Source: Peptococcaceae bacterium (lineage in GTDB: Bacteria; Bacillota; Dehalobacteriia; UBA7702). Taken from it: a stretch of DNA of 5,533 nucleotides. Location: positions 1-5,533 of the forward strand of contig DXZC01000054.1 in assembly GCA_019415505.1 (NCBI GenBank), in the 5' to 3' direction. This document shows, one piece after another, positions 1-5,533 of the stretch (its first letter is position 1; every line of letters starts with the position of its first letter). A model generated the notes under the pieces. The model saw only the letters and a program-made list of their open reading frames with translations. It ran no database searches and was not told the origin of the DNA. Both the position numbers and the translations under genes were made by a program.

Positions 1-49
1 ATCAGCAACCCCCGGCTTTTGCTAACCAAATAAGCCCTAATAATAACCC

Positions 50-56
50 GGGAGGT
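50..56 (+). promoter_or_regulatory. Ribosome binding site supporting the ATG at 63
   Basis: GGGAGGT lies 7 bases before ATG 63. It is the main support for an independent start of the eutT-like gene rather than read-through from further left. It could instead be a chance or internal site, because the frame stays open upstream. Confidence 0.6.
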
Positions 57-62
57 AATGCT

Positions 63-635
63 ATGGCTAATGATACAACTGCTCAAAATATGGATAGATC
101 CCATGTTAGTGCGGAAAAACCGGAGCATATGACTCATCTGCGCGGTGCTGAACTGGTACCTAAAACCCATCCTATGATCGCTTTCCGCGGTCAGCTGGAT
201 ATCTTTGAGGGTGTTCTCCTCAAAGGGATTGTCAGCGTGGAAAGTGACGGCTTCAAAGGCTTAGCTCATGATTTAACAGAGCTGCTGGAGTACTCCCGCA
301 AAATTATGCGCGCTGAGGTGCGCCAGGAACCTTTGGAACCCGTCAATATCTGCGGCTGGGATGCGGCGGAAATAAGAGATCGCTCTCATTACCCCAATAA
401 ATATTATGAGGCGAACCATTTTACGCCCCAGCCTGAGCATGGTAAAATAATGGCAGACCTTAATTATATGCGGGCCGTAGCCAGACAAATGGAACTGGCG
501 GCAGCTCATGCCTTTTATCGGGAAGACGGCAGTACGGACAGAGATGATATTCTACAAGCCGTCAACCGCTTTAGCAGTGTAATCTATGTGTTTATGCTGC
601 AACTGTTGGCAGGCGTTTATAAATATGGATGTTAA
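63..635 (+). CDS. eutT: EutT-type ATP:cob(I)alamin adenosyltransferase, short or 5'-incomplete form
   Basis: Predicted to transfer the adenosyl group of ATP to cob(I)alamin, making adenosylcobalamin for a microcompartment enzyme. From memory of Salmonella EutT, matching segments run in the same order: KPEHMTHL (residues 19-26), HPMIAFRGQLD (36-46), the REPLEP-type segment, an SHYP...EHGK segment, and DILQAVNRFSS (162-172), which matches the conserved NRLSS helix. Salmonella EutT is about 267 residues, so about 75 N-terminal residues are missing, including the region with the CCxxC metal motif; no such motif is present here. ATG 63 was chosen because GGGAGGT (50-56) lies 7 bases upstream. The same frame is also open from base 3 and reads as a Gln/Pro/Asn/Gly-rich linker, so the true start could lie left of the window. 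The gene overlaps the eutJ start by 11 bases. The family is confident; the start is not. Confidence 0.85.
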   Translation: MANDTTAQNMDRSHVSAEKPEHMTHLRGAELVPKTHPMIAFRGQLDIFEGVLLKGIVSVESDGFKGLAHDLTELLEYSRKIMRAEVRQEPLEPVNICGWDAAEIRDRSHYPNKYYEANHFTPQPEHGKIMADLNYMRAVARQMELAAAHAFYREDGSTDRDDILQAVNRFSSVIYVFMLQLLAGVYKYGC

Positions 636-1515
636 CGGTGATAATGTGAAAGAATTAAAAGAGGCAAATGCCCTAATTAAGGCTTATGAAGATACTTTTA
701 CCAAGCCTAAAAAGGCAGCCAAAGGAAAAAAACTTTATACCGGAGTAGACTTGGGCACAGCTTATATCGTATTAGCTGTTGTCGATGAGGACGGTACTCC
801 CATAGCTGGAGCTATGGAATTTGCCGAGGTAGTTAAAGACGGTTTAGTTGTTGACTACAACGGCGCTATGCAAATTGTTAAAAAACTAAAACATAAAATT
901 GAAGAGTCCATTGACGCTGAGCTGGAAGTAGCCGGTATTGCCTATCCTCCCGGAACCAATGTCAGCGATTGCCGGGCCATCCGGTATGTAGCTGAGGCCT
1001 GTGGCTTTCAGGTAGAATATACCATGGATGAGCCTACAGCAGCCAACAATGTTCTTAATATTAAGGACGGGGCTGTGGTGGATATTGGCGGCGGTACCAC
1101 TGGTATCGCGGTGCTTAAAGACGGCAAGGTTATTTCCGTGGCTGATGAGCCGTCGGGAGGCACTCATCTCAGTCTGGTAATAGCAGGCGCTAAGGACATA
1201 GAATTTTTAGAAGCTGAAGAATTAAAAAAAGATAAGGCCGAACATAAGGAACTAATGCCCCTGGTGCGCCCAGTATTTGAAAAAATGGGCAGTATAGTAG
1301 GTAGCTGCATTAAAGGCCATAAGGTTGATACCATTTATTTGGTAGGTGGCACCTGCTGTTTTGAAGGGGTAGAAAAAGTTCTGGCCAAACAGCTGAAAAC
1401 TACGGTTGTAAAACCGGATAACCCCATGTTGGTAACTCCTCTGGGTATTGCCTTGGGCAGTACGAAACAGGAAAAGGAAGCAAACGGTTCCCGTGATGAG
1501 GATTACGATTATTAA
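625..1515 (+). CDS. eutJ: EutJ-family actin-fold chaperone-like protein
   Basis: An Hsp70/actin-fold ATPase family member, 296 residues; Salmonella EutJ is about 279. It shows the phosphate-1 loop GVDLGTA (40-46), DEPTA around residues 135-139, the phosphate-2 loop DIGGGTTG (153-160), and an adenosine-loop-like VGGTCC (240-245). Salmonella EutJ has equivalent segments in the same order (GVDLGT, DEPTA, VDIGGGTTGIA, AGGSC). Its role is usually given as chaperone or reactivase for the core enzyme, but this is not firmly proven. The start is ATG 625; the ATG at 586 lies far inside eutT and would add a Cys-rich stretch unlike the family. The 11-base overlap with eutT and only weak purines (AGG at 611-613) suggest translational coupling. 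A Lys-rich stretch (residues 27-36) precedes the core, and the tail is acidic and charged, ending DEDYDY. Confidence 0.92.
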   Translation: MDVNGDNVKELKEANALIKAYEDTFTKPKKAAKGKKLYTGVDLGTAYIVLAVVDEDGTPIAGAMEFAEVVKDGLVVDYNGAMQIVKKLKHKIEESIDAELEVAGIAYPPGTNVSDCRAIRYVAEACGFQVEYTMDEPTAANNVLNIKDGAVVDIGGGTTGIAVLKDGKVISVADEPSGGTHLSLVIAGAKDIEFLEAEELKKDKAEHKELMPLVRPVFEKMGSIVGSCIKGHKVDTIYLVGGTCCFEGVEKVLAKQLKTTVVKPDNPMLVTPLGIALGSTKQEKEANGSRDEDYDY

Positions 1516-1530
1516 GAAAGGACTGAGGCC

Positions 1531-1830
1531 ATGAAAATCGGCAGGGTAATCGATAATATCTGGGCTACCAGAAAAGAAGAGACTTTGCGTAGTACCAAAC
1601 TCATGATTGTGCAGGTTTTGGATACTCCGGCGGACTTGGAAAATCCCGCTAACAATGGCGGTAAGGTGCTTATTGCCGCTGACATAATCGGCGCCGGTAT
1701 CGGTGAACTGGTGATTGTTGTGGGCGGCAGTTCTGCCCGGCGGGCTGGCGGATACGATAGTAACGTTCCCGTGGACGCCTTAATAGTTGGTATCATTGAT
1801 GAAAATGAGTGGGGTAAAAATAAGGAGTAA
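1531..1830 (+). CDS. eutN: EutN/CcmL-family pentameric microcompartment vertex protein (BMC-P)
   Basis: A 99-residue member of the EutN/CcmL/PduN family, whose pentamers cap the vertices of the polyhedral shell. Typical landmarks are the opening MKIGRVIDNIWATRKEE, the central segment KLMIVQVLD, the AADIIGAGIGELVIVVGGSSAR stretch (about residues 50-71), and the end segment DALIVGIIDE. Full length for the family. AAAGGA (1517-1522) lies 8 bases before ATG 1531, and the gap from eutJ is 15 bases. The ribosome binding site of the next gene (AAGGAG, 1822-1827) lies inside its last codons, so translation of the pduS-like gene is probably coupled to it. Confidence 0.95.
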   Translation: MKIGRVIDNIWATRKEETLRSTKLMIVQVLDTPADLENPANNGGKVLIAADIIGAGIGELVIVVGGSSARRAGGYDSNVPVDALIVGIIDENEWGKNKE

Positions 1831-1833
1831 GCT

Positions 1834-3168
1834 ATGACCCAAGATTTAATCAAAAAAATTAGAGATGCTGGGGTCGTAGGTGCAGGCGGCGCGGGTTTTC
1901 CCAGCCATGTTAAGCTTTCCGCTCAGGCTGAGGTGGTAGTCACCAATGGGGCGGAATGCGAACCTCTCTTACGGGTGGATCAACAGCTCATGGTGGTCCG
2001 CGCTGAAGAAATGGTGCATGGTTTGGAGCTGGCAGTTGCCGTAACCGGCGCTAAAGAAGGTATTATAGCCATCAAAGGTAAGCATAAAGAGGCTATTGCC
2101 ACCTTACAGAAGGCCATTGCCGGCAAGAATAACTTAAGAATATTTATTCTTGATGATTTTTATCCCGCTGGTGATGAACCGGTTACGCTCTATGAATCTA
2201 CCGGTCGCTTAGTACCTCAAGGCGGCATTCCTATTGCGGTAGGAGCTGTAGTTACTAACACCGAGACCCTGATAAATATTTCCAATGCTGAACAAGGTAT
2301 TCCCGTGACCGATACATATATAACTCTCTGCGGCGCGGTACCTAAGCCGGTAACAGTAAAGGTTCCTGTTGGCATCACGGTGCGGGAAGCTTTCGCCTTA
2401 GCCGGTGTGCAGGACTTTGCTAATTACGGTATTATTGATGGCGGACCTATGATGGGCGGTTTATTGGAGGATGTGGACACCCCGGTAGCTAAAACCTCTA
2501 AGGGCTATATCCTGTTACCTAAGGAACATAATTTAATCGCCAAACGCAGTTTGCCGATGTCGGTAATCAACCGTCAGGCCCAGGCCGCTTGTATTCAATG
2601 CAGTTTCTGCACAGACCTCTGTCCCCGCTATTTGCTGGGGCACCATATTGAGCCTCACCTCATTATGCGGGCGCTGAAATATGGCGAGGCAGCCCAGGAC
2701 ACCTTGAGAATGGCCTTTGCCTGTTCGGAATGTGGTATGTGCGAACAATTCTCTTGTCCGGCTAATATTTCCCCCCGGACCGTGAACGCTCATCTTAAAA
2801 AAATCCTGGCGGAACAGGGTATTAAGCCCCTGGATCCCCCGCAAGACCAGAAAGTTAACGTAAACCAAACCAATAGAAAGGTTCCCTCGAAGCGGGTAAT
2901 TAACCGCATAGGCTTAGTAGCTTATGATAAAGCGGCTCCCCTGGAGGAACTGAAAGAAAACTATCAAAGAGTGACAATCCCCCTGAAACAGCATGTCGGT
3001 GCTCCTACCAAACCCATTGTCAGCGTAGGGCAGAGCGTAAAGTGTGGCGACATCGTTGGTGAGGTGCTGGAAAACGCTTTAGGCGCTCCGGTGCATGCCA
3101 GTATTGACGGTATAGTGGAAGCTATAACCGATAACGGGATAATAATTAGTCAAGGGGGTGTAAGCTAA
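1834..3168 (+). CDS. pduS: PduS-type cobalamin reductase, RnfC-like Fe-S flavoprotein
   Basis: Predicted flavoprotein that passes electrons from NADH to the corrinoid cofactor; Salmonella PduS is a cob(III/II)alamin reductase with FMN and two [4Fe-4S] clusters. Domains, in order: a Gly-rich nucleotide/flavin loop GAGGAGFPS (16-24) followed by NGAECEP (38-44), as in RnfC/NuoF relatives; an SLBB-like domain (about 158-210); a ferredoxin-like pair with Cys253, 256, 259, 263 (CxxCxxCxxxC-P) and Cys297, 300, 303, 308 (CxxCxxCx4C-P); and a C-terminal barrel-sandwich-hybrid domain (about 387-438). Its 444 residues fit the family. It starts 3 bases after eutN and its stop shares one base with the ATG of the pduT-like gene, so the two are probably made together. 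RnfC of an Rnf complex is the main alternative, but no other rnf genes are present and PduT is adjacent. Confidence 0.91.
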   Translation: MTQDLIKKIRDAGVVGAGGAGFPSHVKLSAQAEVVVTNGAECEPLLRVDQQLMVVRAEEMVHGLELAVAVTGAKEGIIAIKGKHKEAIATLQKAIAGKNNLRIFILDDFYPAGDEPVTLYESTGRLVPQGGIPIAVGAVVTNTETLINISNAEQGIPVTDTYITLCGAVPKPVTVKVPVGITVREAFALAGVQDFANYGIIDGGPMMGGLLEDVDTPVAKTSKGYILLPKEHNLIAKRSLPMSVINRQAQAACIQCSFCTDLCPRYLLGHHIEPHLIMRALKYGEAAQDTLRMAFACSECGMCEQFSCPANISPRTVNAHLKKILAEQGIKPLDPPQDQKVNVNQTNRKVPSKRVINRIGLVAYDKAAPLEELKENYQRVTIPLKQHVGAPTKPIVSVGQSVKCGDIVGEVLENALGAPVHASIDGIVEAITDNGIIISQGGVS

Positions 3169-3716
3169 TGATTAGAGCTATAGGCTTGGTTGAATTTGTA
3201 AGTATCGCCAAAGGGATAGAGGCGGCCGACGCCATGCTAAAAGCCGCCAATATTGAGCTTTTAGATGCAAAGCCAGTTTGTCCCGGTAAATATATTGTTT
3301 TAATTTGCGGCGATGTAAGCGCCGTGGAAAACTCCGTTAGAGCCGGTAAAAATATTGGTGAGGGCAGCGTGGTTGACGATTTTGTTATCCCCAACGTACA
3401 CCCTGCTGTTATAAAGGCCATATCCTTTGCCACTAATGTTGAAGAATTACAGGCTCTAGGCGTGATAGAATCCTTCGCTATTGCTTCTCTTATTGTTTCT
3501 GCTGATGCCGCGGTAAAAACCGGGGAAGTTGATTTAATAGAAGTGAGAGTAGGCATGGGTATTGGCGGTAAATCCTTCGTTACCCTTACCGGTGACGTCG
3601 GCGCTGTAAAATCAGCCATTAACGCCGGTAGCGAAGCTTGTCGGGAAAAGGGTATGCTAGTGGAAACAGTGGTTATTCCTTCGCCCCACAAAGAATTAAA
3701 GAGTTCAATTTTATAA
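3168..3716 (+). CDS. pduT: PduT-type tandem-domain shell protein (BMC-T) with predicted pore Fe-S site
   Basis: A shell trimer subunit with two fused BMC domains (about residues 1-90 and 94-182). Both repeats end in a [VI]IPxxHxx-type segment (IPNVHPAV, IPSPHKEL). The opening AIGLVEFVSIAKGIEAADAML and the pore segment VCPGKY match Citrobacter/Salmonella PduT as I remember them, and the Cys falls at residue 38, the position that holds a [4Fe-4S] cluster at the trimer pore of Citrobacter PduT. The second pore loop is MGIGGKS. The length (182) is normal. It follows pduS with a one-base overlap and has AAGGGGG (3152-3158) as ribosome binding site. The pairing suggests electron exchange between PduS and the outside through the pore cluster; this is inferred from family work, not shown here. 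Confidence 0.94.
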   Translation: MIRAIGLVEFVSIAKGIEAADAMLKAANIELLDAKPVCPGKYIVLICGDVSAVENSVRAGKNIGEGSVVDDFVIPNVHPAVIKAISFATNVEELQALGVIESFAIASLIVSADAAVKTGEVDLIEVRVGMGIGGKSFVTLTGDVGAVKSAINAGSEACREKGMLVETVVIPSPHKELKSSIL

Positions 3717-3750
3717 CATTTAAATTTAATATTACATTTTTCAGATTTCG

Positions 3751-3759
3751 AGGAGGTGA
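3751..3759 (+). promoter_or_regulatory. Near-perfect Shine-Dalgarno site that fixes a TTG start
   Basis: AGGAGGTGA is fully complementary to the usual 3' end of Bacillota 16S rRNA. AGGAGG is spaced 9 bases from TTG 3766. No ATG or GTG is suitably placed nearby; the first in-frame ATG is about 60 codons later, beyond the conserved N-terminal domain. The site therefore supports initiation at TTG. Confidence 0.85.
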
Positions 3760-3765
3760 AAAGAT

Positions 3766-4809
3766 TTGACGAAGAGACTTATTTCTGTACTTGATATTAA
3801 AACCTTGGTTGAACAAGGTCAGAAAGAACTTTGCCTGGATGACGACGCTCTCATAACTCCCGCCGCTAGAGACGCTGCTGTGGAATACGGCGTTAAAATT
3901 AATAAAGGCGGTATAGCTCCTTGCACCGCAACTGTAGCAGCTCCAATGCAACCCGCTTCTGCGGCTCCCCAGCCTGTAGCGGCCCCGGTTCAACCTGTTG
4001 CTCAGCCTTACCAGGCGTCTTCTGGCGCTTCTCCCGTAGTGGCGGCTGGTCCTATAGTGAACCGCTCTCAAGCTGTTTCTCCCGCTACTAAGTGTCCTCC
4101 GGTTCCCGGCTATCGTGAAGAAAATACCTTAATTACTTCGCCTTGGCCAGAATTGAAACCCATTCCCTGTTCGGTTGCGACCCAACCGACCCCTTCGGCT
4201 CAAACTGTTCCTTGGCCTACAGCTAATCCTGTAGCATTCCAAGCTATTGCTGGTGGTAATGGCCCTGTGGCCCCGGCTCCGCAGCCAACGGCTGCAACCG
4301 CCGCTCCTGTAGCTTCCAATGCTGCCCCAGGAGTTGATAGCAATTTGGTGGCCCAAATTGTCCAGCAGGTAATGAATCAGATGAACGGCGGCCAGGCTAC
4401 TCCGGCCTGCCCCCAAGCTGATTTAGTTCGGGCCATAGACCCGGATACCGGCTTTATGCTGATTAAAGGCAACAGCGTAAAGATGGATGTGTTTAACGAT
4501 GGGGAAAAGGACCGTCCCGGTGTTTTCATTAAGGAACTCACCAATCCCCAGGAAAGTCCCAATATGACCTCAGGCTTTATGGGCTTGGATCATGCGGATT
4601 TAACCTGGACCCTGACATATGACGAAATGGATTATGTCATCGACGGTACCCTGGAATTTATCGTTAACGGTAAAAAATACACCGGACTTCCCGGCGATGT
4701 ATTCTACATACCCGCCAATACAACAGTAACATTTACAACACCCGATAGCACAAAGTTCTTCTTTGTAACTTATCCCGCCAACTGGGCTGAGCTCTGTGGC
4801 GCAAAATAA
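3766..4809 (+). CDS. eutQ: EutQ-like cupin protein with a long Pro/Ala linker
   Basis: A 347-residue protein with a TTG start. Residues 1-47 (containing LITPAARDAAVEYGVKI) are the small domain found at the N-terminus of EutQ and EutT. Residues about 48-190 are a Pro/Ala/Gln-rich linker, probably disordered, with Cys at 53, 110 and 135; a fourth Cys (215) lies just before the cupin. Residues 192-207 form a predicted amphipathic helix resembling encapsulation peptides. The C-terminal part (about 217-347) is a EutQ cupin: WTLTYDEMDYVIDG, GDVFYIPANTTVTF and YPANWAEL line up with Salmonella EutQ. The usual cupin HxH metal ligands are not seen, in keeping with EutQ. Salmonella EutQ (about 229 residues) is reported to have acetate kinase activity; whether this protein shares it is unknown. 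A 49-base AT-rich gap separates it from pduT. Confidence 0.9.
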   Translation: MTKRLISVLDIKTLVEQGQKELCLDDDALITPAARDAAVEYGVKINKGGIAPCTATVAAPMQPASAAPQPVAAPVQPVAQPYQASSGASPVVAAGPIVNRSQAVSPATKCPPVPGYREENTLITSPWPELKPIPCSVATQPTPSAQTVPWPTANPVAFQAIAGGNGPVAPAPQPTAATAAPVASNAAPGVDSNLVAQIVQQVMNQMNGGQATPACPQADLVRAIDPDTGFMLIKGNSVKMDVFNDGEKDRPGVFIKELTNPQESPNMTSGFMGLDHADLTWTLTYDEMDYVIDGTLEFIVNGKKYTGLPGDVFYIPANTTVTFTTPDSTKFFFVTYPANWAELCGAK

Positions 4810-4852
4810 GCAACATAATATTAATAATTTAAAATAATTTCATTTGACAAAC

Positions 4853-4859
4853 AGGAGGA
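4853..4859 (+). promoter_or_regulatory. Strong ribosome binding site of the first BMC-H gene
   Basis: AGGAGGA lies 8 bases from ATG 4867, after a 57-base very AT-rich leader (4810-4866). An unstructured AT-rich leader plus a consensus site fits high expression of a major shell protein. TTGACA at 4844-4849 looks like a -35 box, but no -10 box is found at a suitable distance, so no promoter is claimed. Confidence 0.75.
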
Positions 4860-4866
4860 AATTTAA

Positions 4867-5151
4867 ATGACTAATATCGCATTAGGAATGATTGAAACCA
4901 AAGGTTTGGTTGGCTCCATTGAAGCAGCTGATGCCATGGTAAAAGCCGCGAACGTAACCTTAATTGGTAAAGTACATGTTGGTGGCGCCTATGTAACCGT
5001 TATGGTACGTGGCGATGTTGGCGCTGTTAAAGCCGCTACTGACGCTGGTGCTGCCGCTGCCCAAAGAGTCGGCGAACTCATCTCCGTACACGTAATTCCC
5101 AGACCTCATTCGGAAGTAGAATACATCTTGCCTAAACTCGGTGCTGAATAA
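4867..5151 (+). CDS. eutM: Hexameric microcompartment shell protein (BMC-H, EutM/PduA type)
   Basis: A 94-residue single BMC-domain protein that forms the flat hexagonal tiles of the shell. ALGMIETKGLV at the start, IEAADAMVKAA, VRGDV, KAATDAGAAAAQR and HVIPRPH are hallmarks of EutM and PduA. Lys26 and Arg79 fall at the PduA positions involved in hexamer edge-to-edge contacts. The predicted pore loop is H37-V-G-G-A-Y42, compared with KIGSGL in PduA and QIGGGL in EutM, so the pore lining is Gly-Gly-Ala. The AAQRVGELISVHVIPRPH-type segment is closest to EutM, but PduA is also close, so the symbol is tentative. A second, nearly identical gene follows after 30 bases. Confidence 0.95.
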   Translation: MTNIALGMIETKGLVGSIEAADAMVKAANVTLIGKVHVGGAYVTVMVRGDVGAVKAATDAGAAAAQRVGELISVHVIPRPHSEVEYILPKLGAE

Positions 5152-5454
5152 AAATCGATTAATAGGTAAGGGGTTGAGATTATGAATGGACAAAATATAG
5201 CCTTAGGCATGATTGAAACCAAAGGCTTGGTTGGCTCAATTGAAGCCGCCGATGCCATGGTAAAAGCCGCGAATGTAACCTTAATTGGTAAGGTGCAGAT
5301 CGGCGGTGCCTATGTGACTGTTATGGTGCGCGGCGATGTTGGCGCTGTTAAGGCTGCCACTGACGCTGGCGCCGCGGCGGCTCAAAGAGTCGGCGACCTT
5401 ATCTCTGTTCACGTAATTCCCAGACCCCATTCGGAAGTAGAATTTATTCTGCCT
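4873..5454 (+). repeat. Tandem duplication of a BMC-H coding unit (copies 4873-5133 and 5194-5454)
   Basis: The two segments align without gaps at an offset of 321 bases. Counting by eye gives about 36 mismatches in 261 bases (about 86% identity), nearly all at third codon positions, and 4 amino-acid changes in 87. The first codons, the gap and the 3' tails differ. This is a gene duplication under purifying selection, not a mobile or non-coding repeat. Confidence 0.9.
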
Positions 5455-5533
5455 TCCCTGACTTTTGATGACGATGATAATACCCCTTCTCCGCCGGATA
5501 ACGGCGGGGGAGGGGGTGCTCCCCAAACCCCCC
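5182..5533 (+). CDS. Second BMC-H shell protein with C-terminal extension, cut by the window edge
   Basis: ATG 5182 follows AAGGGG (5168-5173) at 8 bases. Residues 5-91 match the preceding gene with only four changes (His/Gln and Val/Ile in the pore loop, Glu/Asp, Tyr/Phe), so it is also a EutM/PduA-type tile able to mix with or replace it. Edge Lys28 and Arg81 are kept. After the end of the BMC domain (about residue 92) it has a tail absent from the first copy: SLTF, four Asp, a Pro/Ser stretch, then five Gly and A-P-Q-T-P. The frame is still open at the last base, so total length is unknown (at least 117 residues). The tail is probably flexible; its function cannot be told. Confidence 0.92.
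   Translation, partial: MNGQNIALGMIETKGLVGSIEAADAMVKAANVTLIGKVQIGGAYVTVMVRGDVGAVKAATDAGAAAAQRVGDLISVHVIPRPHSEVEFILPSLTFDDDDNTPSPPDNGGGGGAPQTP
5506..5532 (+). repeat. G-run/C-run inverted repeat inside the tail of the second BMC-H gene
   Basis: GGGGG (5506-5510) and GGGG (5513-5516) can pair with CCCCC (5528-5532) and CCCC (5521-5524) around a TGCT loop, with a small A/AAA internal bulge. It lies in the Gly/Pro-coding tail, so codon choice for Gly and Pro may explain it. No U-run is visible because the window ends here, so it is not called a terminator. Confidence 0.5.

Noticed and set aside
1..33. Tail of an upstream gene in frame 1 ending at TAA 31-33
   Set aside because: Only ten codons are visible and another frame is open across the same bases, so it cannot be supported as a feature; it is noted under the EutT finding.
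586..624. Upstream ATG 586 as the eutJ start
   Set aside because: It would overlap eutT by 50 bases and add a Cys-rich stretch not seen in EutJ; ATG 625 gives a family-like start.
1834..3168. RnfC subunit of an Rnf complex
   Set aside because: The fold is related, but the adjacent PduT and BMC genes and the absence of other rnf genes favour PduS.
3146..3691. Long minus-strand open frame opposite the pduT gene (and similar ones opposite pduS, eutN, eutQ and BMC-H)
   Set aside because: These mirror strongly conserved + strand genes, resemble no family I recognise, and would conflict with the one-directional operon.
3704..3732. Possible promoter TTCAAT-17-TAATAT in the gap before eutQ
   Set aside because: The -35 matches only about 3 of 6 and the -10 only 4 of 6; AT-rich sequence gives such matches by chance.
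4844..4849. TTGACA as the -35 box of an internal promoter before the BMC-H genes
   Set aside because: A -10 box at 15-19 bases would fall at about 4865-4874, on the start codon, and nothing there resembles TATAAT.
5506..5532. Rho-independent terminator at the right edge
   Set aside because: The hairpin lies inside an open coding frame and no T-run follows within the window.

Overview
The window is a fragment of a bacterial microcompartment (BMC, metabolosome) operon. All eight genes are on the + strand and tightly packed. The last one runs off the right edge, and the first may continue beyond the left edge. Strong purine-rich Shine-Dalgarno sites, one TTG start, moderate GC with AT-rich gaps, and PduS/PduT genes mixed with EutT/EutJ/EutN/EutQ genes suggest an anaerobic Firmicute (Clostridia or Negativicutes). 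That placement is inference; the genus cannot be told from this sequence.

Layout: a EutT-type corrinoid adenosyltransferase (63-635) overlaps an actin-fold EutJ chaperone-like gene (625-1515). Then come the pentameric vertex protein EutN (1531-1830), a PduS-type Fe-S flavoprotein (1834-3168), the tandem-domain shell protein PduT (3168-3716), a EutQ with a very long Pro/Ala linker and a TTG start (3766-4809), and two near-identical hexameric BMC-H shell proteins (4867-5151 and 5182 to beyond the end). The only gaps over 40 bases are 3717-3765 and 4810-4866. Both are AT-rich and precede very strong ribosome binding sites. No stretch over 300 bases lacks a gene.

How the genes fit together: BMC-H and PduT would form shell facets and EutN the vertices. 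PduS (flavin plus two predicted [4Fe-4S] clusters) and PduT (pore Cys38, known in PduT to hold a [4Fe-4S] cluster) form a plausible path for electrons across the shell, used to reduce cob(III/II)alamin. EutT would then adenosylate the reduced corrinoid. EutJ and EutQ are accessory proteins, a putative reactivase/chaperone and a cupin reported as an acetate kinase. The signature enzyme (ethanolamine ammonia-lyase, diol dehydratase or a glycyl-radical enzyme) is not in the window, so the substrate is undetermined. EutT and PduS argue for a B12-dependent pathway but do not prove it.

Points most worth a second look: an amphipathic helix resembling an encapsulation peptide inside the EutQ linker; a EutT without the Cys-rich metal motif; the tandem BMC-H duplication with diverged tails; the acidic/Pro/Gly-rich tail of the second copy; and the hybrid eut/pdu gene content.
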